Assembly (NCBI GenBank): GCA_046497075.1
Contig: JAWOGF010000031.1
Span: forward strand, 5,147 to 69,146
Reading direction: 5' to 3'
Length of the DNA stretch: 64,000 bases
DNA from: Saliniplasma sp046497075
GTDB lineage: Archaea > Thermoplasmatota > Thermoplasmata > Halarchaeoplasmatales > Halarchaeoplasmataceae
Below are positions 33,375 to 41,776 of the stretch, in pieces. Positions within the stretch are counted from its first letter, which is position 1. Each line of letters begins with the position of its first letter. The translations under genes and the position numbers were made by a program. The notes under the pieces were generated by a model. That model made no database searches, had not been told where the DNA came from, and saw only the letters and a list, made by a program, of their open reading frames with translations.

Positions 33375-33905
33375 ATGGATAAGATGAAGGAAGGTATGGA
33401 TCTTATAACGAAATTGATCGCCGTTGCTGCTAAAAATTCACCGACTGCTCTCGATGAGTCTTACTTGGATATATCAGTACTTGATGAGGCTGAGAAGGAG
33501 ATGTTAGTTGAAGAAATGTATCAGTTGTCAGATGAGAGAAAAGATGAGACATTTACGGATAAAGGTGAAGAAATAGAAAACTCTGACCGTGTTATATTGG
33601 TTGGGCTAGATGATCATGCAGGGCTGGGTATAGATTGCAAAGCTTGCGGATATGAAAACTGCGAAAAGATGGAGGAAGCGAAACAGGAGGAGGACATATT
33701 CGTAGGTCCAAATTGTGTGTACAGGATTATAGATATAGGTAACGCTTTGGGATATGCTATCCAGAATGCTTATAAAAATAATGTTTATGCTAGGATATCT
33801 ATAAAGGGAGGACTTGCAGCAAAAAATCTAGGTTTGTCGACTTCTAGAGTTTGTTTAGCAATTCCGATAAGTCTTGAATCAAAAAAGAAGTTATTCGATT
33901 TTTGA
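33375..33905 (+). CDS. DUF2148-type ferredoxin-domain protein
   Basis: 176 residues from ATG 33375; upstream frame to 33204 overlaps the membrane protein gene and is rejected. The cysteine motif CKACGYENCEKM and the following GPNCVYRIIDIGNALGYAIQ are the hallmark of DUF2148 proteins, predicted 4Fe-4S proteins of unknown role in archaea and anaerobic bacteria. The N-terminal DLITKLIAVAAKNSPTALDE is also family-like. GGAAGTGAT lies ~15 nt upstream of the ATG, slightly far, so a nearer unusual start cannot be excluded. Converges with a phosphoesterase gene, overlapping 15 bp. Confidence 0.85.
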   Translation: MDKMKEGMDLITKLIAVAAKNSPTALDESYLDISVLDEAEKEMLVEEMYQLSDERKDETFTDKGEEIENSDRVILVGLDDHAGLGIDCKACGYENCEKMEEAKQEEDIFVGPNCVYRIIDIGNALGYAIQNAYKNNVYARISIKGGLAAKNLGLSTSRVCLAIPISLESKKKLFDF

Positions 33906-34646
33906 AAGATAGCTAACTCCCATTCGGTCTTGGAGAGATTTGATCTTGTCCATAGTACCTAAATAGGTCCCATCTAGAAGGTGGACTTGTTCATTTTTCA
34001 AATCTGAATTTTTCAATAAAGGCCCCAAATATCCATTTTCGTTTACACTAATACCTCCCATAAGATTATTGAAATGAGGCATCAGCACTATATCACCATT
34101 ATACCCGTTATATTCAAATTCCATCTTTATCCAGCACTGCATCTTATTTTTTTGCCCCAATGAATCAATCAATGAGACCGTTGGGTGACTGTGAGCGATA
34201 ACGATAGATCTCGCCTTTAATACATCTTCTGACGGATTTGCATGCCCGTGTAAAACGCCTATATCATCTATTACAAATCCACTGGCTTCATGGATTTTAA
34301 CTTCACTTGGAAGATATTGTTGGATACCGCCATCATGGTTCCCCGGCACCAGATGTACACAGTCTACAAAAGAAAGACATACATCGATGAGTCGGGGGAT
34401 CTCCTTGTATTCTTGCCAACTCCCTGAAGGTATATTATGTTTCAGATCTCCGTTTATTATAATTTGATCGTAATTTCCATCTTTCAACATATCTTCGATC
34501 TCTTTAGACATCGCTTTAGTCTGGCTTGGGAGATTTATACCTCTATTCTCTAATTCTCTTTCATAACCAACGTGCAGATCCGCTATTATCATTGTATTAT
34601 CAAAGGATATCGCTTTTCGATTCCATAACGGTTCAAGTTTTGTCAT
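33891..34646 (-). CDS. archaeal metallophosphoesterase (calcineurin-like)
   Basis: 251 residues. The dinuclear-metal motifs are all visible: D23-L-H25 (IADLHVGYERE), G66-D67-L-K-H70, VPGNHDGG near 100, GVLHGHANP, and IVIAHSHPTVSL. The pattern matches the small archaeal MJ0037-like group of predicted phosphoesterases, whose substrate is not known. It stands alone on the minus strand. The overlap of its 3' end with the ferredoxin-domain gene is 15 bp. Confidence 0.87.
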   Translation of the reverse strand: MTKLEPLWNRKAISFDNTMIIADLHVGYERELENRGINLPSQTKAMSKEIEDMLKDGNYDQIIINGDLKHNIPSGSWQEYKEIPRLIDVCLSFVDCVHLVPGNHDGGIQQYLPSEVKIHEASGFVIDDIGVLHGHANPSEDVLKARSIVIAHSHPTVSLIDSLGQKNKMQCWIKMEFEYNGYNGDIVLMPHFNNLMGGISVNENGYLGPLLKNSDLKNEQVHLLDGTYLGTMDKIKSLQDRMGVSYLSKIE

Positions 34647-34940
34647 ATGTGACCTAATATGTAGGATAGGTATTTATGAATCTTCCTCGCAGAAATGTTG
34701 GATATAATCGTAAAAATATAGTTGAATATCTATTGTTCCAGCTCTTCTATCTTAATTAACACGGCAATGACTAGTGGATCATATTACGTTTTACCGATAT
34801 ATACATCAATGATATTAATTGAATTCAAAGAGATATACAATATACTGTATGATCATAATTAAAACATTCACATCTGACCGATATCTCTCAAAAAATATTA
34901 TATATATCCTGTATTTCTAAATTATATCGGGGTAAGCGTG
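34647..34940. other. AT-rich divergent intergenic region
   Basis: About 290 bp between divergent genes. It holds no plausible ORF, RNA gene or long repeat. A TATA-like stretch (ATTATATATATCC, near 34899) serves the plus-strand gene. Confidence 0.5.
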
Positions 34941-35936
34941 ATGACAGAGGATACCAGCGGGCTAAAACAAGATATGGAAGAGAAACTTATGGAGGCAAAA
35001 GTTTTCCTTTCAGAAGCTAGATATACTAATATCAATGTTGATAATATAAAGAACAAGATCCGTAAGGCTGTAGATATGAGAGAGCAAGAAAATTTTGAAG
35101 GATCTATAGAACTCTCTGAAGAAGCTATAGAACTTGCTGAAACCATATTGGACCTATACGACGGGTTGAAAAGGGCAAAGAAAAAGATAATCGGACTTAA
35201 AGAGGATGGTTATGATTATAAAGATATCCTGGATAGGCTGGTTGCGGTAAAAGATCTGTCAGATGAAGGAGAATATAAAAAAGCGGATAAAAAGCTGAAA
35301 GAATTATCAGTAGATATAGAAGAAAGAATAGATAACATAGAGGAACAAGATAATAATGATCTAGAGATCGAAAAAGAAATGATCTCGATGATACCTGAAA
35401 ACGGCATTACAGTATATTCACTCAACAAAAAATTGGATGATCTTGACAAAGACGAATTGAATAAGGTCATTAACAGTTTAAAAGAACGTGGTTACGTAGA
35501 AATGGATCAAAAGGGACGGTGGGAAAAGATATATTTAACTGATAAAGAATATAATGGGGAAGAAAAAACAGGGGAAGCTGAACCTGAAGAAAAAACTTCT
35601 GAAGTAGAATATGAAAACCCAAATGACAAATCTACGTCCGAAAAAAAGATAGAGATAGATCTTACAGAAGATGAATATCGTTACTTGAACCAAATCTGGG
35701 AAAATATCTTTTTATCCCACCTTGATGAAAACATAGTTGAATCATTGGATTGGGGCGATAGAAGCACTTTTCTCAAAGATATATTTTTCTTTGGACTCGA
35801 TAACCTGAGGAAAGATCCTTTGAAACCGATAGAAAATAAAATATTATCGGAAATGAAATTATTAAAATCAGAGTACGATGATGAAATTTTGAAGAGGGAT
35901 CTAGAAGAGAAGTTAGATAAACTAGTTGAAAGATGA
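34941..35936 (+). CDS. helical-bundle protein with a central winged-helix segment, unknown function
   Basis: About 331 residues from ATG 34941 (a GTG just before is in frame, and GGGG-TAAG is upstream). Residues ~5-125 form paired amphipathic helices (NFEGSIELSEEAIELAETIL; GEYKKADKKLKELSVDIEER) like the archaeal three-helix coiled-coil repeats. Residues ~140-185 look like a winged helix (MISMIPENGITVYSLNKKLD ... LKERGYVEMDQKGRWEKIYL). An E/K-rich linker follows, then a C-terminal helical domain. Possibly a signalling or transcription adaptor; not recognised. Confidence 0.65.
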   Translation: MTEDTSGLKQDMEEKLMEAKVFLSEARYTNINVDNIKNKIRKAVDMREQENFEGSIELSEEAIELAETILDLYDGLKRAKKKIIGLKEDGYDYKDILDRLVAVKDLSDEGEYKKADKKLKELSVDIEERIDNIEEQDNNDLEIEKEMISMIPENGITVYSLNKKLDDLDKDELNKVINSLKERGYVEMDQKGRWEKIYLTDKEYNGEEKTGEAEPEEKTSEVEYENPNDKSTSEKKIEIDLTEDEYRYLNQIWENIFLSHLDENIVESLDWGDRSTFLKDIFFFGLDNLRKDPLKPIENKILSEMKLLKSEYDDEILKRDLEEKLDKLVER

Positions 35937-36256
35937 TGGTATTTTTGAGCCTGGCGATATGGTTGGATAAAACATCCATAGATCGATCATAACCATCTAG
36001 ATATGTTCTTTTAGTGCAAATTAGAAAATTTAGTGCAAATTAGAAAAATAATGAAAACACCCTAGTGCAGATGATTCGCTATAAAATCCTAAATAAATTC
36101 ATACATATCTAAGAAGACACATTGATATAGATGACCATATCAAAGTAAAAGTGATCAACCATATTGAGCTAAAATACAAGATAACCAAAAATTATTTATA
36201 ATATATCTCAATGATATGTCATTAAATATAATGAGAAATCAAAAGATGTGATAATT
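35937..36256. other. intergenic region with a 19-bp tandem duplication
   Basis: 320 bp without a credible gene. TTTAGTGCAAATTAGAAAA occurs twice head-to-tail at 36010-36028 and 36029-36047, and a decayed third start (CTAGTGCAGAT) lies near 36063. A TATA-like TTATTTATAATATATC is near 36190, upstream of the RHH gene. Confidence 0.6.
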
Positions 36257-36484
36257 ATGAGCTCTAAAAAATACACGACAGTTTCGATACCGAAACCGCT
36301 AGCAAAAAAGGTAAAGAAAAGGATGGAAGGAACAGGATTTAACTCTATCTCGAGCTATGTGACCTATGTACTGAGACAGGTTATATCTAGCATCGAGGAA
36401 GAAGAAAAGGAAAAGGAAAGTTTCTCTGAAGAAGACGAAGAGAAAGTAAAAGAAAGATTGAGAGCTTTAGGTTATCTTGATTGA
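36257..36484 (+). CDS. ribbon-helix-helix (CopG/Arc-like) DNA-binding protein
   Basis: 75 residues from ATG 36257 (GTG 36248 is in frame, but ATGTGATAATT makes a better ribosome site for the ATG). The N-terminal KKYTTVSIPKPLAKKVKKRM strand and GFNSISSYVTYVLRQVISSI helix pair are a clear RHH fold. The acidic tail SEEDEEKVKERLRALGYLD resembles the C-terminal motif of other archaeal RHH regulators. It is the first gene of the PAPS-synthesis operon and its stop lies 11 bp before the sat start, so it is a good candidate autoregulator of that operon. Confidence 0.82.
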   Translation: MSSKKYTTVSIPKPLAKKVKKRMEGTGFNSISSYVTYVLRQVISSIEEEEKEKESFSEEDEEKVKERLRALGYLD

Positions 36485-36495
36485 GGGATCATATT

Positions 36496-37638
36496 ATGTC
36501 TAAACCACATGGTGGTACTTTAGTTAACCGTATGCTTACAGGTAAGAAGAAAGATAGATTGTTAGAAGAAGCTGAAGAGATGAAATCTTTACAGCTTAAT
36601 AGTGAACTTCGAAAGGACGCGATGAATATATCTACAGGTGTTTACAGTCCGTTAGATGGGTTTATGGTTCAGGAGGATTTTGAAAACGTATTGGAACACT
36701 CTAGATTATCTAGTGATATCGCATGGACATTACCAATAGTTATAGATATAACCAAAAAAGAAGATTACGCAGTCGGTGAAGAAGTAATATTAAAAGACGA
36801 GAATGGAGATAGTTTCGGTTTGATGGAGATCGAGGATATTTACGAGTTCGATAAAAAGGATATGGCTGAGAAGATATACGGTACTGACGACCTTGATCAT
36901 CCAGGGGTTAAGAAAACCATGGAGATGAACGACTATTTGGTCGGTGGGGAGATCTATCAACTGAAAGAGAACAGTACACCTTTTGAAAAGTATCACCTAA
37001 AACCTATGGAAACAAGGATATTGTTCAAGGAAAAAGGCTGGAGAACCATCGTTGGATTCCAGACCCGAAATGTTCCTCACCTCGGACACGAATACGTGCA
37101 AAAAACCGCACTCACATTTGTTGATGGTATCTTCATAAATCCTATAATAGGTAAAAAGAAAAAAGGTGATTATCTGGATGAAGTGATCTTAGATGCTTAT
37201 GATACCTTAATGGATAACTATTATTTAAAAGATAGAGCGGTTATGAGTATACTTGAAGCTGAGATGAGATATGCAGGACCAAAAGAAGCAATATTCCATG
37301 CTATTATGAGGAAAAATTTCGGTTGTACCCATTTTATTGTAGGTAGAGATCATGCTGGAGTAGGCGATTATTATGGTCCATACGCGGCTCAAGAAATATT
37401 TGACGACTTCCCAGATCTAGAGATCACTCCAGTGTTCTTCAAATCGTTTACTTACTGTGAGAAGTGTGGCGGTGCAGTGGATGGATTCATCTGTCCTCAT
37501 GATGATGAACACCGTGAGAACTTTAGCGGTACGAAGATGAGAAGGATGTTCAAAGAAGGAGAAGTACCACCGGATCATATGATGAGACCCGAAGTAGCAG
37601 AAAGAGTCGCAGAGAAGGAACAAAAGTTCGTTGAATAA
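36496..37638 (+). CDS. sat: sulfate adenylyltransferase (ATP sulfurylase)
   Basis: 380 residues from ATG 36496, preceded by GAGGGAT; the frame continues to a TTG at 36481. It makes adenosine 5'-phosphosulfate from ATP and sulfate. Motifs: QTRNVPHLGHEYVQK (the QxRNxxHxxHE nucleotide site), GRDHAGVGDYYGPYAAQ, and a C-terminal CEKCGG ... CPHDDEHR that should bind zinc, followed by FSGTKMRRMFKEGEVPP. This is the homomeric archaeal/dissimilatory-type enzyme. With cysC in the same operon, its product is presumably passed on to PAPS; no APS reductase is visible. Confidence 0.95.
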   Translation: MSKPHGGTLVNRMLTGKKKDRLLEEAEEMKSLQLNSELRKDAMNISTGVYSPLDGFMVQEDFENVLEHSRLSSDIAWTLPIVIDITKKEDYAVGEEVILKDENGDSFGLMEIEDIYEFDKKDMAEKIYGTDDLDHPGVKKTMEMNDYLVGGEIYQLKENSTPFEKYHLKPMETRILFKEKGWRTIVGFQTRNVPHLGHEYVQKTALTFVDGIFINPIIGKKKKGDYLDEVILDAYDTLMDNYYLKDRAVMSILEAEMRYAGPKEAIFHAIMRKNFGCTHFIVGRDHAGVGDYYGPYAAQEIFDDFPDLEITPVFFKSFTYCEKCGGAVDGFICPHDDEHRENFSGTKMRRMFKEGEVPPDHMMRPEVAERVAEKEQKFVE

Positions 37639-37647
37639 GGTGTCTAT

Positions 37648-38643
37648 ATGGTAACCGATCTGAACGAATTAAATTACCAAGAGGGAATGCTGCTACATCA
37701 CTGGGATACTGATGGTATGTGTGCAGGCGCTCTTATGCTTAGAAACTTTCCGGATCTTACCACTTTCACCCCCTCGATAGGAAATTATTATCTTAATGAT
37801 GAGGACAGGGAAAGGATTGATGATATCGATCCGGACTTTATTGTGGTCGGAGATATGGCTTTACCTGAGGAATCTATTGAATTCTTAAAAAGTTTTGGAA
37901 ATGTTTTCATATTCGATCATCATCTCCAGAAAAAGCACGAGGTCGAACTACACCATAATCCAGTTATCGAAGGCGGATCCCCTCGGAGATATCCAAGCGC
38001 ATCGTGGGTCGTTGGTGAATATTTTGATTCCTCTCCGAATTTATTGACTATTTTAGGTGCTTTTGGGGATCGAGAGGAGAAACTAAAAGAGAATGAATAT
38101 GCGATCGGGATAATAGAAGATCAGCTAGATAAATGGGATACTGATTTCGAACAGTTACTCACATGTGCTGAATACCTTGATTCATTGTATAAATTAGGTG
38201 AAAGAAAAAAGATTGAAGAGATGCCACAGATCTTAAAAGAACTCGAAAGACCAGAGGAAGTATTGAAATTAGACGGCTTGAAAGAAAATGTGGATAAATT
38301 AAAATCTGCTATAGAAAACGAGGTAGAGGGAAAAATCGAAACCCTTAGTGAAAATATATTGTTTAAGGAGATGGGATCCCCATACAATATAATCTCTACA
38401 GTAACCCGTAAGATAGCCTGGTCAAAGGATGATAAGATCGTTATAATTTTCAACTGTAAATTTAAAGAAGGTGAATGTCAGATATACATTAGAGGACCCA
38501 TACCCGATTCTGAAAAGATCATCAACAAGGCTAAGGAAAAAGGTTATTCAGCTGGAGGTAAAGATGATGTGGTTGGTATGGTGATCCCAACTACAGATAA
38601 AGAAAACTTTTTAAAAGATATAGTCGAGATGCTCAAAGATTAA
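37648..38643 (+). CDS. DHH-family phosphoesterase
   Basis: 331 residues. DHH superfamily motifs: HHWDTDGMCAGALML (motif I with Asp for the usual second His/Asp pair), VVGDMALPEES, the DHH signature in IFDHHLQKKHE, and a C-terminal DHHA1-like glycine motif AGGKDDVVGM. Family members hydrolyse nucleotides such as oligoribonucleotides, 3'-phosphoadenosine 5'-phosphate (pAp) or c-di-nucleotides. Its location between sat and cysC makes pAp, the by-product of PAPS use, an attractive substrate (inference). GGTG lies upstream of the ATG; 9 bp separate it from sat. Confidence 0.82.
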   Translation: MVTDLNELNYQEGMLLHHWDTDGMCAGALMLRNFPDLTTFTPSIGNYYLNDEDRERIDDIDPDFIVVGDMALPEESIEFLKSFGNVFIFDHHLQKKHEVELHHNPVIEGGSPRRYPSASWVVGEYFDSSPNLLTILGAFGDREEKLKENEYAIGIIEDQLDKWDTDFEQLLTCAEYLDSLYKLGERKKIEEMPQILKELERPEEVLKLDGLKENVDKLKSAIENEVEGKIETLSENILFKEMGSPYNIISTVTRKIAWSKDDKIVIIFNCKFKEGECQIYIRGPIPDSEKIINKAKEKGYSAGGKDDVVGMVIPTTDKENFLKDIVEMLKD

Positions 38644-38656
38644 AACAGGTGTAAAT

Positions 38657-39238
38657 ATGTCTAAAAACAAAAACGTGATCGTAAACGAAAAGAAATGGAG
38701 TAAACAGAATACACAAGATGGATTCACTCTTTGGTTCACAGGACTCTCCGGCAGCGGTAAATCCGCTGTAGCCGATAGAGTAGCAAATCGGCTGGAAGAG
38801 GAAAATGGTCATCTGGTTGAAAGGTTAGACGGAGATATAGTCAGGCAACATCTGACAAAAGACCTAGGTTTTACTAAAGAGGATAGGGATACCAATATAG
38901 AACGGGTCAGTTTCGTTGCTAAATTACTTTCTAGAAATGGTATCAGTGTTCTTGCTTCTTTCATATCACCCTATAAGGAAAGAAGGAAAAAGACTAGATA
39001 TATGGTCACCAATTTCATAGAGGTCTTTGTATACTGCCCCGTATCCGTATGTGAAGAAAGGGATGTTAAAGGCCTGTATAAAAAGGCTAGAGAAGGCAAA
39101 ATCGATAACTTTACTGGAATATCTGACCCTTACGAAGAACCAGAAGATCCAGAGATAAAACTGAACACCCATGAAGAAACCATCGATGAAAGTGTCCAGA
39201 ACGTGATAGATTATCTCGAGGAGAATGGATATATATAG
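38657..39238 (+). CDS. cysC: adenylylsulfate (APS) kinase
   Basis: 193 residues. It phosphorylates APS to 3'-phosphoadenosine 5'-phosphosulfate. The P-loop is GLSGSGKS at residues 29-36. APS-kinase landmarks follow: LDGDIVRQHLTKDLGFTKED, NIERVSFVAKLLSRNGI, ASFISPYKERR and FTGISDPYEEPEDPEIKLNT (two adjoining parts). The length is normal for a stand-alone kinase. It lies 13 bp after the DHH gene and AGGTGT precedes the ATG. Last clear gene of the sat operon. Confidence 0.95.
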   Translation: MSKNKNVIVNEKKWSKQNTQDGFTLWFTGLSGSGKSAVADRVANRLEEENGHLVERLDGDIVRQHLTKDLGFTKEDRDTNIERVSFVAKLLSRNGISVLASFISPYKERRKKTRYMVTNFIEVFVYCPVSVCEERDVKGLYKKAREGKIDNFTGISDPYEEPEDPEIKLNTHEETIDESVQNVIDYLEENGYI

Positions 39239-39259
39239 TTTCGATAATTGAGTTGATAC

Positions 39260-39613
39260 ATGGCCAATATAATATTGGATGCCAACGCACTCATCATGCC
39301 TTTCCAGTTCAATATCAATTTAGATTCTGAGTTGGAAAGATTATTCGTCAATCCCGATGTTTATGTTCCAACTTCTGTTATTGATGAACTTGAGATGTTA
39401 AAAAGGAAGGACGCTTTGAGATTGGCAAATAAGTATAAGATTATTGAAGTTGGGGCTAAAAGAGATGAAGGGGTTATCGAAGCTGTTGAGAAGTTAGATG
39501 GAATCTTAGTTACAAATGATAAGGAATTGAAGAATAGAGTAAGAGAGAGAGGTCAACCCGTTGCGTTTTTACGCAGCAGATCACATCTAGAAGTTCTTGG
39601 GGAATATTTTTAA
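39260..39613 (+). CDS. PIN-domain ribonuclease, Fcf1/VapC-like
   Basis: 117 residues. The acidic PIN residues are visible: D7 in ILDANALIMPF, E43-D in SVIDELEMLK, and the third carboxylate in GILVTNDKELKNRV. The short, antitoxin-less archaeal PIN proteins of this type resemble Fcf1/Utp24 and may process rRNA rather than act as a toxin. No antitoxin-like gene is adjacent on either side. It lies 21 bp after cysC, so it may be cotranscribed. Confidence 0.85.
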   Translation: MANIILDANALIMPFQFNINLDSELERLFVNPDVYVPTSVIDELEMLKRKDALRLANKYKIIEVGAKRDEGVIEAVEKLDGILVTNDKELKNRVRERGQPVAFLRSRSHLEVLGEYF

Positions 39614-39637
39614 ATCATCTTTAATTCCTGTCATCTT

Positions 39638-40048
39638 ATGGAAAGAGAACAACCTATCAAGTTGGTCGGTGAAGTAGTTTCTGGGAAGGAAGAAGGTCAA
39701 TATTTTCTTTCGAAGAACAGATATCGAGAACAATTCATCGATAGGATAGGGATAGACCCTTATGAAGGAACTCTCAACGTTGAACTAAATGAAGAGAGCG
39801 TTAAGAGATATCAGGAGATACGCAAAAGCAATGGTACGGTAATAGAAGGGTTTATTGATGGAGATATGAGATTAGGCGATGTCAATACATTCCCCGCAGA
39901 GATAGCTGGAATAAAATGCGCTTTGGTGATACCTGAGAAATCAGACTACACCGAAACTGCGGAGGTCATCTCTAATACTAAACTAAGAAAGGAGCTAGGA
40001 TTAGAAGATGGGGATGATATCGAAGTACTGGTTTGGCTTGTTGATTGA
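39638..40048 (+). CDS. ribK: CTP-dependent riboflavin kinase (DUF120)
   Basis: 136 residues of the archaeal RibK family, which uses CTP instead of ATP to make FMN from riboflavin. Segments: IKLVGEVVSGKEEGQYFLS, IGIDPYEGTLNVELNEES, the LGDVNTFPAEIAGIKCALVI stretch and the C-terminal LRKELGLEDGDDIEVLV. No N-terminal HTH domain is present, unlike some RibK fusions. TTG/ATG spacing and 24 bp to the PIN gene suggest the same transcript. Confidence 0.92.
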   Translation: MEREQPIKLVGEVVSGKEEGQYFLSKNRYREQFIDRIGIDPYEGTLNVELNEESVKRYQEIRKSNGTVIEGFIDGDMRLGDVNTFPAEIAGIKCALVIPEKSDYTETAEVISNTKLRKELGLEDGDDIEVLVWLVD

Positions 40049-40056
40049 GATATAGT

Positions 40057-40067
40057 TTATATATATA
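40057..40067 (+). promoter_or_regulatory. TATA box for the RCK channel gene
   Basis: TTTATATATAT, about 40 nt before ATG 40101. It separates the channel/TrkA pair from the upstream ribK transcript. Confidence 0.5.
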
Positions 40068-40100
40068 TTATGTTTATGTATTTCAAAAGAGTGTAAAATC

Positions 40101-41120
40101 ATGGCAAAGATACTTGACCGGTTTACCCTTAAAAATCGTTTGATTTTACTGACACTAGGTATCGTTTCAGTTATAATTTTAGGGAATATTGGTTTTATTC
40201 TGGTTAAAACTTACGAAGGATATCAGCCTACCCTTCTTGAGTCTATGTATTGGACCATAGTCACTTTATCAACATTGGGAAGTTACCCAACCGGTATGAC
40301 CTTTACTAGTAGGTATGGTATGACACTTACTATAATCATTGTTTTGGGTGGTGTGGCTACTATGGGTATCGGACTCCAGATCGTGGTTGGACCTTGGCTC
40401 GAAAGGACAATGAAAAGAGCATTAAAGAAGAAAAAAGTTGATTTGCCGGGTAAAGATCATGTTATAGTCTGTGGTTATTCAGAGATAGGTAAAGAAGTCA
40501 TAAGGAATCTTAAATCACACAATATCGAGTTTTTAGTTATCTCTAATACAGATGAAAAAATAAAGGAGTTGAGTAAATCTAGAATTCCTTTCATAGAAGG
40601 AGATTCTACAAAAATGAATACTCTTAAGGGAGCAAATATCGAAAAAGCTCTATCATTGGTAGCGGTGGATGACGATTCGACTAACGCTTTTATCTGTCTC
40701 ACCGCTAATAAGATCAATGAAGAAATAAGGATAGTTAGCAGTGTTGATAAAGCCCAGCATGAAGGTATTTTAAGAAGGGCAGGAGCTGACCATTTAGTTT
40801 CATCAAAATCTATCACAGGTGCTATGATCGGGGCAAAAGCTATAGATGCATCTTTGATCGATATCGGTGAAGAAGGAGAAGAATTATTAGAAGGATTGAA
40901 GATAGAACAGATGAATATTACAGAAGATTCAGAATTAGCTGATAAAACGATAAAAGAAGCTGATATCGGTAGAAAAACAGGAGCTGCAGTAGTCGGTATC
41001 TGGAAAGATGGGGATTTAAAAGTTTCTGTATCCCCATCTGACAGATTAGTTCCTGGAAATATAATCCTTGTTCTAGGTGATTCTGAACAATTGCAAAGTT
41101 TGAAGAGGTATGCAGGATGA
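40101..41120 (+). CDS. two-TM ion channel with RCK (TrkA-N/TrkA-C) domains and an atypical selectivity filter
   Basis: 339 residues: TM1 ~14-35, pore helix ~46-58, TM2 ~72-95, RCK-N from ~109 (HVIVCGYSEIGKEVIRNL, a GxGxxG-like NAD/nucleotide fold with G-Y-S-E-I-G), and TrkA-C from ~255. The layout is that of MthK-type K+ channels, but the filter position reads T58-L-G60-S61-Y62-P where TVGYGD is expected, so selectivity may differ. ATGA overlap with the following TrkA-like gene indicates coupling. Probably a ligand-gated cation channel in the cytoplasmic membrane. Confidence 0.87.
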   Translation: MAKILDRFTLKNRLILLTLGIVSVIILGNIGFILVKTYEGYQPTLLESMYWTIVTLSTLGSYPTGMTFTSRYGMTLTIIIVLGGVATMGIGLQIVVGPWLERTMKRALKKKKVDLPGKDHVIVCGYSEIGKEVIRNLKSHNIEFLVISNTDEKIKELSKSRIPFIEGDSTKMNTLKGANIEKALSLVAVDDDSTNAFICLTANKINEEIRIVSSVDKAQHEGILRRAGADHLVSSKSITGAMIGAKAIDASLIDIGEEGEELLEGLKIEQMNITEDSELADKTIKEADIGRKTGAAVVGIWKDGDLKVSVSPSDRLVPGNIILVLGDSEQLQSLKRYAG

Positions 41121-41776
41121 AGATAATTTTATGTGGGTATGGAAGTGTTGGTCAAAATATCCTAAAAAGGTTAGCAGCTTCTGGGAACAGGATAATAGTT
41201 GTTGATGAAGATGAAAGTAGGTTATCGAAAACATCCGCTCATACCGTTCACGGTGATCCAACTGATGAAAACACACTGATAGGTGCTGGTATTATGGATG
41301 CAGAAAAACTGATCGCAGCTACAGATGACGACGTTACTAACGCTTTCATCATATTGGAATCGAAATCATTGAATGCCGATATCGAAGTGATGTCTGTAGT
41401 GAACCGGAGGGAAAACATAGGCAAATTATACAGTGCAGGCGCTGATTACGTCGTACCGGAAACGGTTATTGGAGCGAGATATATAACAAAATACGCTCTC
41501 CACCCTCATATAGCTGAATTTCTGGACAAAATTACGGTGGCCCAGGACATAGAGATAACCAAAATTAACATACCTAAGAACTCTCAACTAGTTGGTAGGC
41601 GGTTAGCCCATTCTAAGATAAGAGAAAGAACTGGTGCTAGAGTTATCGGTATAAAAAGAGAGGAAGAATTCATACCCAATCCTGCTAGTAGCGTAAATAT
41701 AAAGGATGGAGATAAGTTCATAGTGATCGGGAAATCTGAACAGATCCATGAATTGAATCGGTGGATAAGATTATGA
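41117..41776 (+). CDS. TrkA-like K+ transport regulator (RCK-N plus RCK-C)
   Basis: 219 residues. N-terminal Rossmann domain with CGYGSVGQNILKRL and the acidic VVDEDESRL end of beta-2, then GDPTDENTLIGAGIMDAEKL, AATDDDVTNAFIIL typical of RCK-N; C-terminal RCK-C domain from ~140 (ITKINIPKNSQLVGRRLAHS ... GDKFIVIGKSEQIHEL). Such subunits gate Trk/Ktr transporters or associate with channels. Overlap with the channel gene suggests it regulates that channel or forms a mixed gating ring with it; no TrkH-like gene is in the window. Confidence 0.88.
   Translation: MKIILCGYGSVGQNILKRLAASGNRIIVVDEDESRLSKTSAHTVHGDPTDENTLIGAGIMDAEKLIAATDDDVTNAFIILESKSLNADIEVMSVVNRRENIGKLYSAGADYVVPETVIGARYITKYALHPHIAEFLDKITVAQDIEITKINIPKNSQLVGRRLAHSKIRERTGARVIGIKREEEFIPNPASSVNIKDGDKFIVIGKSEQIHELNRWIRL

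Noticed and set aside
34647..34940. Replication origin in the AT-rich intergenic region
   Set aside because: No Orc1/Cdc6 gene, no origin recognition box-like repeats and no mini-origin motif were found nearby.
39260..39613. VapBC toxin-antitoxin system
   Set aside because: The PIN protein has no adjacent antitoxin-like small gene and resembles Fcf1-type processing nucleases.
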